DNA from: Devosia litorisediminis
Lineage (GTDB): Bacteria; Pseudomonadota; Alphaproteobacteria; Rhizobiales; Devosiaceae
NCBI RefSeq assembly: GCF_018334155.1
Contig: NZ_JAGXTP010000001.1
Span: forward strand, 2,170,001 to 2,234,000
Direction of reading: 5' to 3'
DNA: 64,000 bases
A program made the position numbers and the translations under genes. The notes beneath the pieces are model-generated. The model made no database searches. It saw only the letters and a program-made list of their open reading frames with translations, and had not been told where the DNA came from. The stretch's first letter is position 1; each line of letters opens with the position of its first letter. This document shows positions 43,620 to 52,024 of the stretch, piece by piece.

Positions 43620-44885
43620 TCAGCCGCGCGGCCCGAACTTGCGCGCGGCATCCATGGCCAGGCCGAGCCCCACGCTGCCCAGCACATCGGTGCGCACCAG
43701 TTCCGCCTCGGGGAACAGCGCCTCGAGCCGCTGGGCGATGGCGGGCACCTGGGTTGAACCACCGGTCAGGATCAGGCTGTCGATCTGGCCGATGCCCACC
43801 CCGGCCCGCCTGAGGGTTTCGCCGATGGTGGCCTCGATCCGCTCCACCGAATTGGCCAGCGCGGCGGTGAATTCAGCAAGCGAGATGGCCGTGCTGATGG
43901 TCTGGTCGCGCACCGGGAAGGCAAAGTTGGTGGCGTCGGCATCCGAAAGCGCAATCTTGGCGGCCTCAACGGCGCCAACCAGCCGATGCCCCAGCCGGTC
44001 CTCGATCAGCTCGATCATGGTCTCCACCCGCTCACCCGCCTGCGCCTCGCGACGGGTGCCGCGCAGGTCGCGCAGCGCCTGGGCATTGTAGAGCCGGTTG
44101 ATGCGGTGCCAGGTCGAGAGGTCATAATAGGGCGCGACCGGCAGATGGCGCTTGCCGTCCCGGGTCAGCGTGCCCAGCCCCAGCTCGGGCATGACCTTGG
44201 CCATCGAGAGTAGCCGGTCGAAATCTGTGCCGCCGACATGCACACCGGCCGTGGCCAGAATATCGCCGCTGCGATCGCTGGCCCGGGCCCGCTCTGGCGA
44301 CACCCGCACCACCGAAAAGTCCGAGGTACCACCGCCCAGATCGACGATCAGCGCCAGCTTTTCCGTGCGCACCTGCCGCTCATAGTCGAGCGCGGCGGCA
44401 ATCGGTTCAAACTGGAAGTCAATATGGCGAAAACCCTGCGCCCGCACGGCGCCTTCCAGCTGATCCTGCGCTGCGGCATCGGCCACCGGGTCATCATCGA
44501 CGAAGTGCACCGGGCGGCCGCATACCACGCTATCGAGGCCGGCGCCCAGCTCTGCCTCGCCGCGCTGCTTGAGCTGGGCAATGAACAGCCCCAGAATCTC
44601 GACAAAGCCATAGCTGCGCGCCTTGACCCGCGTGGTGTCGCCGATCAGTGCTGTGCCCAGCACGCTCTTGAGCGAGCGCATCAGCCGGCCATCGGCGCCG
44701 GTGACATATTCGGCCACCGCCTTGCGGCCGAAATGGATGGTGTCATCCTCAAAGCCAAAGAACAGCACGCTGGGAATGGTCGGCTTGCCGTCTTCAAGCG
44801 CCAGCAGATGGGGGACGCCATCAGCGTCGAGCTGGCCCATGGTTGAATTGGACGTGCCAAAGTCGAGGCCGCAAGCTTGGGTCAT
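43620..44885 (-). CDS. Hsp70-family protein, YegD-like
   Basis: Actin-fold ATPase of 421 residues without the substrate-binding domain of DnaK, as in the YegD group. Phosphate loop 1 is ACGLDFGTSNSTMG at the N-terminus, phosphate loop 2 is ALIVDLGGGTSDFSVVRV and the adenosine motif is LILTGGSTQVPAI. Client and partner are unknown. It lies 83 bases upstream of the DUF2254 gene on the same strand. Confidence 0.93.
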   Translation of the reverse strand: MTQACGLDFGTSNSTMGQLDADGVPHLLALEDGKPTIPSVLFFGFEDDTIHFGRKAVAEYVTGADGRLMRSLKSVLGTALIGDTTRVKARSYGFVEILGLFIAQLKQRGEAELGAGLDSVVCGRPVHFVDDDPVADAAAQDQLEGAVRAQGFRHIDFQFEPIAAALDYERQVRTEKLALIVDLGGGTSDFSVVRVSPERARASDRSGDILATAGVHVGGTDFDRLLSMAKVMPELGLGTLTRDGKRHLPVAPYYDLSTWHRINRLYNAQALRDLRGTRREAQAGERVETMIELIEDRLGHRLVGAVEAAKIALSDADATNFAFPVRDQTISTAISLAEFTAALANSVERIEATIGETLRRAGVGIGQIDSLILTGGSTQVPAIAQRLEALFPEAELVRTDVLGSVGLGLAMDAARKFGPRG

Positions 44886-44971
44886 TACCGCTCATCCATG
44901 GGAAAGGCGGGCGTCAGCGCGCCCGGGGGATGGCCGTCATAAGGGGTGATGGCGATGCGCGCAAGCCGGGG

Positions 44972-45640
44972 TCAGGCGGCTTTCTTGCGCTTGCGGTCCT
45001 GTGCGGGACGCAGGTCGATGGTCTCGACCCGGCCCAGACCCTTGCGTTGCGCCTTCTTGAGCGCATCGACCGCGGTCTGGAAAAACTTCTTGTCGTAACT
45101 GCCGCGCGGATTGCCGACCGCCAGCCCCATGCTGACGGTGACGGCACCGGCATGGCTTTCCTTGTTGCTCAGACCCAGGCGACGCACGGCCTCATGCATT
45201 TTGGCGGCGCTGGCTCGAGCCATGAGCACGGGTAGGTCGGGCAGCACCACGACAAGGCTCGAAGGTCCCCAGCGCAGGCAGGTGTCGGTGGCGCGGGGCA
45301 GGTTCTCGGTAATGGCCTGCATCACGCTGGCAATGCAGTCATCGGCTGCCGGTTTGCCATAGGCAATGAAGTAGTCGTTCATGGCATCGACTTCGATCAC
45401 CAGCAGCGAGAGCGAGACATGACGATGGGCCGCAGCGGCCCAGCCACTGGCAAGCTCTTCGTCGATGCGTTCACCCAGTTTGGGACGCAAACCGATCGTG
45501 CGGGCAATGGCAGGCTGATCATAGGAGAGCTGGCGGCTTGCCGAAACCGGACGCAGTGATGCGAGCGCGGCCCGCACGCGCGGCCAGAACGGCTCTGCGA
45601 CTTCCTTGTCGAACGCTGTGTCAGTCATTTCGCTGCCCAT
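44972..45640 (-). CDS. Degenerate GGDEF-domain protein
   Basis: Protein of 222 residues with the fold pattern of a diguanylate cyclase domain: SLSLLVIEVDAMNDYFIAYG (substrate-site helix), DDCIASVMQAITENL, then LRWGPSSLVVVLPD where RxGGDEFxxxLP is expected, and GAVTVSMGLAVG. The catalytic GGDEF is replaced by GPSSL, so cyclase activity is very unlikely; it may be a GTP- or c-di-GMP-binding regulator. The C-terminus is a basic tail (DRKRKKAA). Start may be 45640 or 45628. Confidence 0.78.
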   Translation of the reverse strand: MGSEMTDTAFDKEVAEPFWPRVRAALASLRPVSASRQLSYDQPAIARTIGLRPKLGERIDEELASGWAAAAHRHVSLSLLVIEVDAMNDYFIAYGKPAADDCIASVMQAITENLPRATDTCLRWGPSSLVVVLPDLPVLMARASAAKMHEAVRRLGLSNKESHAGAVTVSMGLAVGNPRGSYDKKFFQTAVDALKKAQRKGLGRVETIDLRPAQDRKRKKAA

Positions 45641-45732
45641 CCTAGGCCTGCACTCCCTCTGCACAGGGTTGATCAGGCCACAAGATGGTTAACGAGGCAT
45701 AAAGATTTGCGGGGAAGGTAATCGTTCCGAAC

Positions 45733-46188
45733 TTAAAGCTCTTCGGGCGGCTCCCATTCGGGCCACTCCACGGCGTGCTCTTCCCACGTGTCGGGTTCGA
45801 CATCGCCTTCGAGTACGGTGCGCCCACTGACCGACACGCCGACGTCAATCACCGTCTGGGGATCGCCCGATACCAGCGGGTGCCACCAGGCCAGTCCCTT
45901 GCCCTCGGAAATGCGGCGATAGGCGCAGGTCTTGGGAATCCAGGGAATCTCGGTGACATTCTGCAGCGTCAGCTTGATGCAGTCGGGCACCTTGGCCTGA
46001 CGATTGGGATAGTCGGTACAGCCGCAGGTATCACCGTCGAGCAACTGACAGCGCACATCCGAGGTGATCAGGATGCCCGTATCTTCATCCTCGAGCTTGA
46101 GCAGGCAGCAGCGGCCGCAGCCATCGCACAGCGCTTCCCACTCGGTCTCGGTCATTTGATCGAGGGTTTTTTCTTCCCAAAAGGCCAT
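45733..46188 (-). CDS. YcgN-family cysteine cluster protein
   Basis: Protein of 151 residues of the UPF0260/YcgN family, with clustered cysteines [22 protein letters not shown] and [15 protein letters not shown] likely to hold a metal or iron-sulphur centre. The length is the family standard. The role is not established. It is transcribed away from the PBP1A gene across a short divergent gap. Confidence 0.93.
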   Translation of the reverse strand: MAFWEEKTLDQMTETEWEALCDGCGRCCLLKLEDEDTGILITSDVRCQLLDGDTCGCTDYPNRQAKVPDCIKLTLQNVTEIPWIPKTCAYRRISEGKGLAWWHPLVSGDPQTVIDVGVSVSGRTVLEGDVEPDTWEEHAVEWPEWEPPEEL

Positions 46189-46320
46189 CTTAATCCGGTC
46201 ATGGTAACACTATGGTCGGTTTGCGCTTGTGTGGCGCGCGCCGCAATCATATTCCAGCGATAATGTTGCATTGGCGCTGGGTTGCGGACAACAGTCTGTG
46301 AGTGCCAACCGGGGAAATCC

Positions 46321-48480
46321 GTGCAGGATCCGTTCTATACCAAGGAAAAGCGCAAGAAGACCTCCAGCATGCTGGCGGCCGATGCGTGGCTTGATTCCTC
46401 ACTCTATGAGTTCGGCCAGTCGCTGGGCCGAGGCTGGACGCGCTTCCAGGATTTCATGTCGATTTTCCATGTCAGCGGCTTCAAGCGGCTGTTCGTGGAG
46501 ATCGTTTCGGACGGTCTGTCCTTCTTTGCGATTGGCTGTGTGCTGATGGTGGCGCTGGCGGTGCCGGCCTTTGATGCCACCGCGACAGGCGAGTTCAACA
46601 AGGCCGAAGACTATTCGGTGGTGTTTCTGGATCGCTATGGCGCCGAAATCGGCCGCCGGGGCATTCGATCGGACGATTCGGTGGCGCTGGCCGATATGCC
46701 CGACTATCTGATCAAGTCGACGCTGGCGACCGAAGACCGGCGCTTTTATGACCATTTCGGCATCGACGTGGTGGGCACGCTGCGCGCCATCGTGAGTAAT
46801 GCCGGCGGTGACAGTGGCACCCAGGGCGGCTCATCGATCACCCAGCAATTGGCCAAGAACCTGTTCCTGAGTTCGGAACGCACCATCGAGCGCAAGGTGA
46901 TCGAGGCGTTCCTGGCGGTCTGGCTGGAGTGGCACTATTCCAAGGACGAAATCCTCAAGCTCTACTTTGACAACGCCTATATGGGCGGCGGCAATTTCGG
47001 CGTGGTGGCGGCGTCCGACTATTATTTCGGCAAGAAGGTGCAGGATATCAGCCTGGCCGAGGCGGCCATGCTGTCGGGCCTGTTCAAGGCCCCTACCCGC
47101 TATGCACCCCATGTCGATCTGGCGGCTGCCCGTGGTCGCGCCAATCTGGTGCTCAGCAATCTGGTCGCGGCCGGCTTTCTGACCGAAGGTCAGGTGACCG
47201 CCGCGCGGCGACATCCGGCGACCCCGATCGACCGGGTGGCAGATGCCAATTCGCCGAACTACTTCCTTGATTGGGCTTTTGTCGAAGCCAAGAAGCTGAT
47301 CGAGGCGCGCAATCACACCACCAATAATTTTGTCGTGCGCACCACCATCGACACCACGCTGCAGAAATATGCAGAAGAAGCGGTGATTTCGACCGTGCGC
47401 GAGGGCGCCGAGCAGTATGATGTCGAACAGGCCGCCATGGTGGTCACCGATACCAAGGGCGCCATTCGCGCCATGGTGGGCGGCACTGATTACGGCAAGA
47501 GCCAGTTCAACCGCGCCATTGTGTCCACGCGCCAGCCCGGCTCGGCCTACAAGATCTTCGTATATTCCGAGGCGTTCGAGCAATTGGGGCTGACCCCCAG
47601 CGATATGATCACCGATCGACCGGTATGTATTGGCGACTGGTGCCCGCAGAATTATGGCCGCAGCTATAAGGGCACCGTCACCCTGGCCAGCGCCTTTTCG
47701 CAGTCACTCAATACCGTGCCGGTGACCCTGTCGATCAAGACGGGTCGCGATACCATTGCCGCGCTCAGCCACCGCATGGGGCTGCAGGCCGATTATCCCG
47801 TCACCCGCTCGCTGGCGCTGGGCGTGGCTTCGGTTTCGGTGCTGGATATGACATCGTCCTATGCGGTGCTGGCCAATGACGGTTACAAGACCCCGGCCTT
47901 CGGCATTACCCGCATGACCACGCTGAGTGGCGATCCGGTCTTTGACCTGGACCCCGATGCGCCGCGTGAACGCATTCTGAGCGAAACCACCGTCGCCAAC
48001 ATGAATTACATGCTGCGCGGCGTGGTCACCGGTGGCACCGGACGGCGCGCACAGGTGCCCGGTGTCCCGGCCCTTGGCAAATCCGGCACCACCTCATCAT
48101 ATCGCGATGCTTGGTTCTGTGGCTTTACCGGCAATTACGTTGCGGCGGTGTGGTTCGGCAATGACGACTATCACCCCACCAATAATCTGACCGGCGGTAA
48201 TCTGCCCGCCATGGCGTGGCAGAAATTCATGGCTTATGCCCACACCAATATCGACATCAAACCGGTGTTCGGGGTCGATTTTGTGCCCGAGCAGACCATC
48301 ATTGCCGACGCTGATGCCGATGGAACCGATACGGACATTCTCGAACGCCCACCGAGCCTGACCCCGGAAGCTGCGCGCAAGCTGGTGATTCTGGCCAATA
48401 TGTTCAAAGCCGAGCGCGAAACAGGCAGCATCACCACCGAAGCCAGCGCCCCACTGCCCGCAGCCGTCGAAGAACTGTAG
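46321..48480 (+). CDS. Class A penicillin-binding protein (PBP1A family)
   Basis: Bifunctional peptidoglycan synthase of 719 residues. One transmembrane helix (LSFFAIGCVLMVALAVPAF) is followed by the glycosyltransferase GT51 domain with Glu138 in EDRRFYDHFGID and GGSSITQQLAKNLF. The transpeptidase domain has Ser408 and Lys411 in GSAYK, the SxN motif in QSLNT, and KSGTT at 587-591. I prefer the GTG at 46321 (MQDPFYTKEKRKK), with GGGGA upstream; an ATG 13 codons earlier is possible. All active-site residues are intact. Confidence 0.95.
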   Translation: MQDPFYTKEKRKKTSSMLAADAWLDSSLYEFGQSLGRGWTRFQDFMSIFHVSGFKRLFVEIVSDGLSFFAIGCVLMVALAVPAFDATATGEFNKAEDYSVVFLDRYGAEIGRRGIRSDDSVALADMPDYLIKSTLATEDRRFYDHFGIDVVGTLRAIVSNAGGDSGTQGGSSITQQLAKNLFLSSERTIERKVIEAFLAVWLEWHYSKDEILKLYFDNAYMGGGNFGVVAASDYYFGKKVQDISLAEAAMLSGLFKAPTRYAPHVDLAAARGRANLVLSNLVAAGFLTEGQVTAARRHPATPIDRVADANSPNYFLDWAFVEAKKLIEARNHTTNNFVVRTTIDTTLQKYAEEAVISTVREGAEQYDVEQAAMVVTDTKGAIRAMVGGTDYGKSQFNRAIVSTRQPGSAYKIFVYSEAFEQLGLTPSDMITDRPVCIGDWCPQNYGRSYKGTVTLASAFSQSLNTVPVTLSIKTGRDTIAALSHRMGLQADYPVTRSLALGVASVSVLDMTSSYAVLANDGYKTPAFGITRMTTLSGDPVFDLDPDAPRERILSETTVANMNYMLRGVVTGGTGRRAQVPGVPALGKSGTTSSYRDAWFCGFTGNYVAAVWFGNDDYHPTNNLTGGNLPAMAWQKFMAYAHTNIDIKPVFGVDFVPEQTIIADADADGTDTDILERPPSLTPEAARKLVILANMFKAERETGSITTEASAPLPAAVEEL

Positions 48481-48498
48481 GCTTTGACTACAGTGTAG

Positions 48499-48648
48499 CG
48501 GGGCCACAATCAGTCCTCACGGGCCGCACAATCGGGCGTGAACCGTGTTCAGATCGCCGATATCGCGGCAGGCCGCAAGACTGGCTCGGTCGCGACGCGC
48601 GGCAAGCTGGCAGAGGCGCTTGGTGTGAGCATGGATGATCTGGGCTGA
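48499..48648 (+). pseudogene. Remnant of an XRE-type helix-turn-helix regulator (C-terminal half)
   Basis: Between an in-frame stop at 48496-48498 and TGA at 48646-48648 the frame reads AQSGVNRVQIADIAAGRKTG then SVATRGKLAEALGVSMDDLG. This matches the second half of a small Xre domain (recognition helix and the typical SVATLxKLAxALGVxxDDL end). The first helices and a start codon are missing, so it is probably a broken gene. A short product from GTG 48538 is formally possible. Confidence 0.65.
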
Positions 48649-48758
48649 TCAGTGCATCGACCCTTCCGCCCGCCCCGGCCCCTTGCTATAGGCTAAAGCC
48701 AGCCACTCCGCGCAGGTCCGTGTTGCCCATGCCGATTTTCAACCAGAGCCGCTAGACC

Positions 48759-49331
48759 GTGCGCTTTGTCCTCTATCTGCTGATGATGATTGCCGTTGCG
48801 CTCAGCGTGGGGTTCGGCCTGAGCTATTATGCGCTGACCGATGGCCGCCTGTTTGGCGCTGTGCAGGTGGGCCCCTGGACCGCCTGGCCAGATGTCGGCT
48901 CCGATGCCCCCAATCCCTATACGCGCGGCCTGTTGGCGCGCGAGGCCACGCTGCAGCTCGGGCAAGCCGAAGGGCTGCGTTTCAGCGCCAGCGTGGATGG
49001 TGACGAGCAGCCACTGACGAGAGAATGCAGCTACCGGGTCAAGGGCAATACGCCGCTGGCGACGGCCTGGACACTGGTGGCGCTTGATGCACAAGGGCGC
49101 AACATCGCGGCACCCGACACGCAGATGACCATGCGTTCCTCGGGTCTGGCACGGCTCAATGATGGCTCTATCGAGATCGGCATCGGCACATCGCTGATGC
49201 CGGGCAACTGGCTCGAGCTGACCGGATCGGGGCCGTTCAGCCTGGTGCTGACCCTGTACGACACCGCCGTGTTCTCGGGCTTTTCGAGTGATGAATCCAT
49301 GCCCACCATTATCCGGGGCAATTGTTCATGA
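48759..49331 (+). CDS. DUF1214-domain exported protein
   Basis: Protein of 190 residues with an N-terminal membrane anchor or signal (MRFVLYLLMMIAVALSVGFGLSYYAL) and a DUF1214 domain recognisable from WTAWPDVGSDAPNPYTRGLLA and SYRVKGNTPLATAWTLVALD. Many bacteria encode DUF1254 and DUF1214 as one fused protein; here they are separate genes overlapping by four bases (ATGA). Function unknown. Confidence 0.9.
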   Translation: MRFVLYLLMMIAVALSVGFGLSYYALTDGRLFGAVQVGPWTAWPDVGSDAPNPYTRGLLAREATLQLGQAEGLRFSASVDGDEQPLTRECSYRVKGNTPLATAWTLVALDAQGRNIAAPDTQMTMRSSGLARLNDGSIEIGIGTSLMPGNWLELTGSGPFSLVLTLYDTAVFSGFSSDESMPTIIRGNCS

Positions 49332-49888
49332 TGCGGCTTTTGCTCTGGCTGGCTGGAGGCGTGCTGCTGGGCGGCATCATCCACATCATCGTCATCCTCA
49401 CCCTGCCCCGGCTCGATGAGGACACCGTGTGGACCCGCATCGCGGCCATTGATGCGGTTGATCGCGTCACCATCCTGCCGCAGATCGCGCCTGGCGAACC
49501 CAACCCACTCGGCCTTGACCCCGAGGTGATCTACGGGGTGTGTCAGCTCGATCTGGCCAAGGGCCCCGGCTATATCAGCGGCGTGCTGCCCGAGGCATAC
49601 TGGTCGGTTGCGATCTACAACGAGGCCGGCGTGGTGACCTATTCGACCACCAATCGCGATGGCATCGGCCAAACGCTGGAAATGGGCATTTTCAATGCCG
49701 CGCAAACCCGCCTGCTCGCGCAGCAGCAGCTTGATGTGGCCGAAGGCCTGCTGGTGGTGGAGTCCGATGATGACAACATCTTCGCGCTGGTGCGCCTGCT
49801 GCCGCCCCATCAGGCCATGCGCGCCCGCTTCGCCGATGTGCTGGCTCAAACCGGTTGCGGCAATCGGGCCGATCGATCAGGCAGCTGA
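49328..49888 (+). CDS. DUF1254-domain membrane-anchored protein
   Basis: Protein of 186 residues. The first helix (LLLWLAGGVLLGGIIHIIVIL) anchors it in the membrane; the rest matches the short DUF1254 form (NPLGLDPEVIYGVCQLDLA, GPGYISGVLPEAYWSVAIY). Two start codons, 49328 and 49331, both overlap the DUF1214 stop. The partner pair is probably one complex. The 3' end overlaps the convergent GGDEF-EAL gene by 12 bases. Confidence 0.88.
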   Translation: MMRLLLWLAGGVLLGGIIHIIVILTLPRLDEDTVWTRIAAIDAVDRVTILPQIAPGEPNPLGLDPEVIYGVCQLDLAKGPGYISGVLPEAYWSVAIYNEAGVVTYSTTNRDGIGQTLEMGIFNAAQTRLLAQQQLDVAEGLLVVESDDDNIFALVRLLPPHQAMRARFADVLAQTGCGNRADRSGS

Positions 49889-51808
49889 GGAGCGCGACTT
49901 CTTGCTCTGACCCTCAAGCACGACGGCGGCGCTGACCGGGCGGCTGAAATAATAACCCTGGAACATGGTCGCGCCCAGCGCCCGCAGAGCGGCAATCTGC
50001 TCTGCCGTCTCGGTGCCTTCAACCACGCAGGAAATACCCAGGTTCTGGCACAGATCGAGTGTGGTCTTGACGATGGCCTGGCTGGCCCGACTGGTTTCGA
50101 CATTGGCGACAAAACACTGATCGATCTTGATCCGGTTCAGCGGCAGCGTCTGCACGCGCGACAGGCTGGAATGTCCAGTACCGAAGTCATCAAGCGAGAT
50201 GCGCGCGCCATGGGCCAGCAGCACGTTTAGCGCCGTGGTGGCCTCCTGGCTATCGTGCATCACTGCGGTTTCGGTAATCTCGAAATCGATGCGGCAGGGC
50301 TTGAGATCAGATGCTGCCAGAATGGCCGAGAGATTGTACATCGCATCGGCCGAGGCTAGATCGTGCATTGAGAGATTGACCGAGACACGCTGCTGATCGG
50401 GCAGTTTGGCCGCCAGATCGAGCGCATGGCGCACCATGCACTGGGTAATGCGCGGGATCAGGCCCAGCCGTTCGGCGATCGGGATGAAGCTGGCCGGCGA
50501 CACCTGGCCCAGCTCGGGACTGTGCCAGCGCGCCAGCGCCTCATAGCTTTCAGGCCTGCCCGTCGCGATATTGATGATGGGCTGAAACACCGGCACGAGT
50601 TCATGCTCGAAGCTGGCCTGCAGCAGCGCTCGTTCAATCTTGTGGGTGTGGCTGATCGTGGCCTGGTGTTGTTCGCCAAAGACGACAAGGCCACCCTTGT
50701 GATGGTGCTTGGCCTCATAGGCGGCGTAGTCGGCACGGTCGAGAATGGTTTCAGCGGAATCACCCTCAAGCGATTCCGCGATGCCCAGTGAACCGCCCAG
50801 TCGGGCGACCGCGGCATCGAGATAGAAGGGCTGCTTGAGCTGGGTGATCAGCATTTGCGACCAACCCTGCAAAATCTCAGCGTCAGGCTTGCCGGGCAGC
50901 AGGATGCCGAACTCGTCGCCGCCAATGCGGGCCACGACTGGCTTGAGCCGGCCATCCCCCTGCAGTCGGCGCGCCACTTCGACCAGCACCTGATCGCCAG
51001 CGGCGTGGCCATAGGCATCATTGATGCCCTTGAAGCCATCGAGATCGACAATGCACACCACAACCCCGTCGGCCTGCTCGACCATATCGGTGAGCATCTG
51101 CATGAAGTGGCGGCGATTGGGCAGACCGGTCAGAAAATCTATATTGGCCAAACGGGCGCTCTTTTCGGACAGCTCGAGCGTGGCCAATTGCGCCGCTTCG
51201 CTGCGAATGCGCGCCGTCACCTCGCGCTGCACCACGCCGCGCAGCAGGGTGGAGAGCCCGATACAGGTCACCGCCGAGGCGATCGCGATAAAGATGTAGG
51301 GTCCAAAGCTGGCGGGTTCGCTGCTCCGCGCAACCAGCAGCATTGAGCCCAGCGCAGCGGCAACACTGATCAGGACGGAACGCTGGGTCACCGACGACAT
51401 GGCAAAGGCCACAGCCAGAAGGGGAAAGTAGACCATTTTGGCCGGTTCGTAGTGCGCCAGCTGATAGGCCAGCACGTTGAGCAGCATCAGCAGATGCAGG
51501 ACACCATTGAGGAGTTCCAGCCCGCCGACGGATAGTTGACGGGTTTCGACAATGCGCCAGAGCAAAACGGAATAAAGCGCCGTCGCCGCCGAGATGGACG
51601 CCATAACCACAAGTGTGATGCCGCTCTCATCGGGAAAGTGGGCGAAGGTGACGAAGGAATAGTAGGCCATCGTGGCAATCAGAAAGCCACGATGCAGGGG
51701 CCGGTAAGCAACGGCGATGTGCTCGGCTAAACTCTTCTGTACGCTCACAGAATCGACCGTTGAAACGGATGCGGCTGTCTGGCCTTCTGGCCCGCGCTCA
51801 GTCTTCAT
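49877..51808 (-). CDS. Membrane GGDEF-EAL protein (c-di-GMP synthesis/degradation)
   Basis: Protein of 643 residues. Six or so transmembrane helices span residues 35-195 (MASE-like sensor). The GGDEF domain has an intact RIGGDEFGILLP; no RxxD inhibitory site is seen before it. The EAL domain shows ESYEALARW, NLSMHDL, DFEITE, DDFGTGHSS and KIDQCF, so the phosphodiesterase looks catalytically intact. Both activities are therefore possible. It follows the hybrid kinase cluster on the same strand after a 216-base gap that likely carries its promoter. Confidence 0.94.
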   Translation of the reverse strand: MKTERGPEGQTAASVSTVDSVSVQKSLAEHIAVAYRPLHRGFLIATMAYYSFVTFAHFPDESGITLVVMASISAATALYSVLLWRIVETRQLSVGGLELLNGVLHLLMLLNVLAYQLAHYEPAKMVYFPLLAVAFAMSSVTQRSVLISVAAALGSMLLVARSSEPASFGPYIFIAIASAVTCIGLSTLLRGVVQREVTARIRSEAAQLATLELSEKSARLANIDFLTGLPNRRHFMQMLTDMVEQADGVVVCIVDLDGFKGINDAYGHAAGDQVLVEVARRLQGDGRLKPVVARIGGDEFGILLPGKPDAEILQGWSQMLITQLKQPFYLDAAVARLGGSLGIAESLEGDSAETILDRADYAAYEAKHHHKGGLVVFGEQHQATISHTHKIERALLQASFEHELVPVFQPIINIATGRPESYEALARWHSPELGQVSPASFIPIAERLGLIPRITQCMVRHALDLAAKLPDQQRVSVNLSMHDLASADAMYNLSAILAASDLKPCRIDFEITETAVMHDSQEATTALNVLLAHGARISLDDFGTGHSSLSRVQTLPLNRIKIDQCFVANVETSRASQAIVKTTLDLCQNLGISCVVEGTETAEQIAALRALGATMFQGYYFSRPVSAAVVLEGQSKKSRSSAA

Positions 51809-52024
51809 CTATTCCGTCACCGCCATTCTTGGCGCGTCCCTGTTCAAGCCTTTCGTTGTAAGCAGATTGTCCGAAGCAATATTTAATGGCGGACCAGTAT
51901 TGGGGAAATACAGTCGCTTATCTGCATTTAAGCTCGTCAAATGCGCACAGCGTTACCAATATCCTACCCATGCATATATTTGCACGGGCGCCGCAAAATT
52001 ACAGCATGTCAGACTACATGCAGC

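Noticed and set aside
45690..45710. TTAACGAGGCATAAA as a CtrA site
   Set aside because: The second half-site matches poorly and the sequence does not lie well placed for either neighbouring gene.
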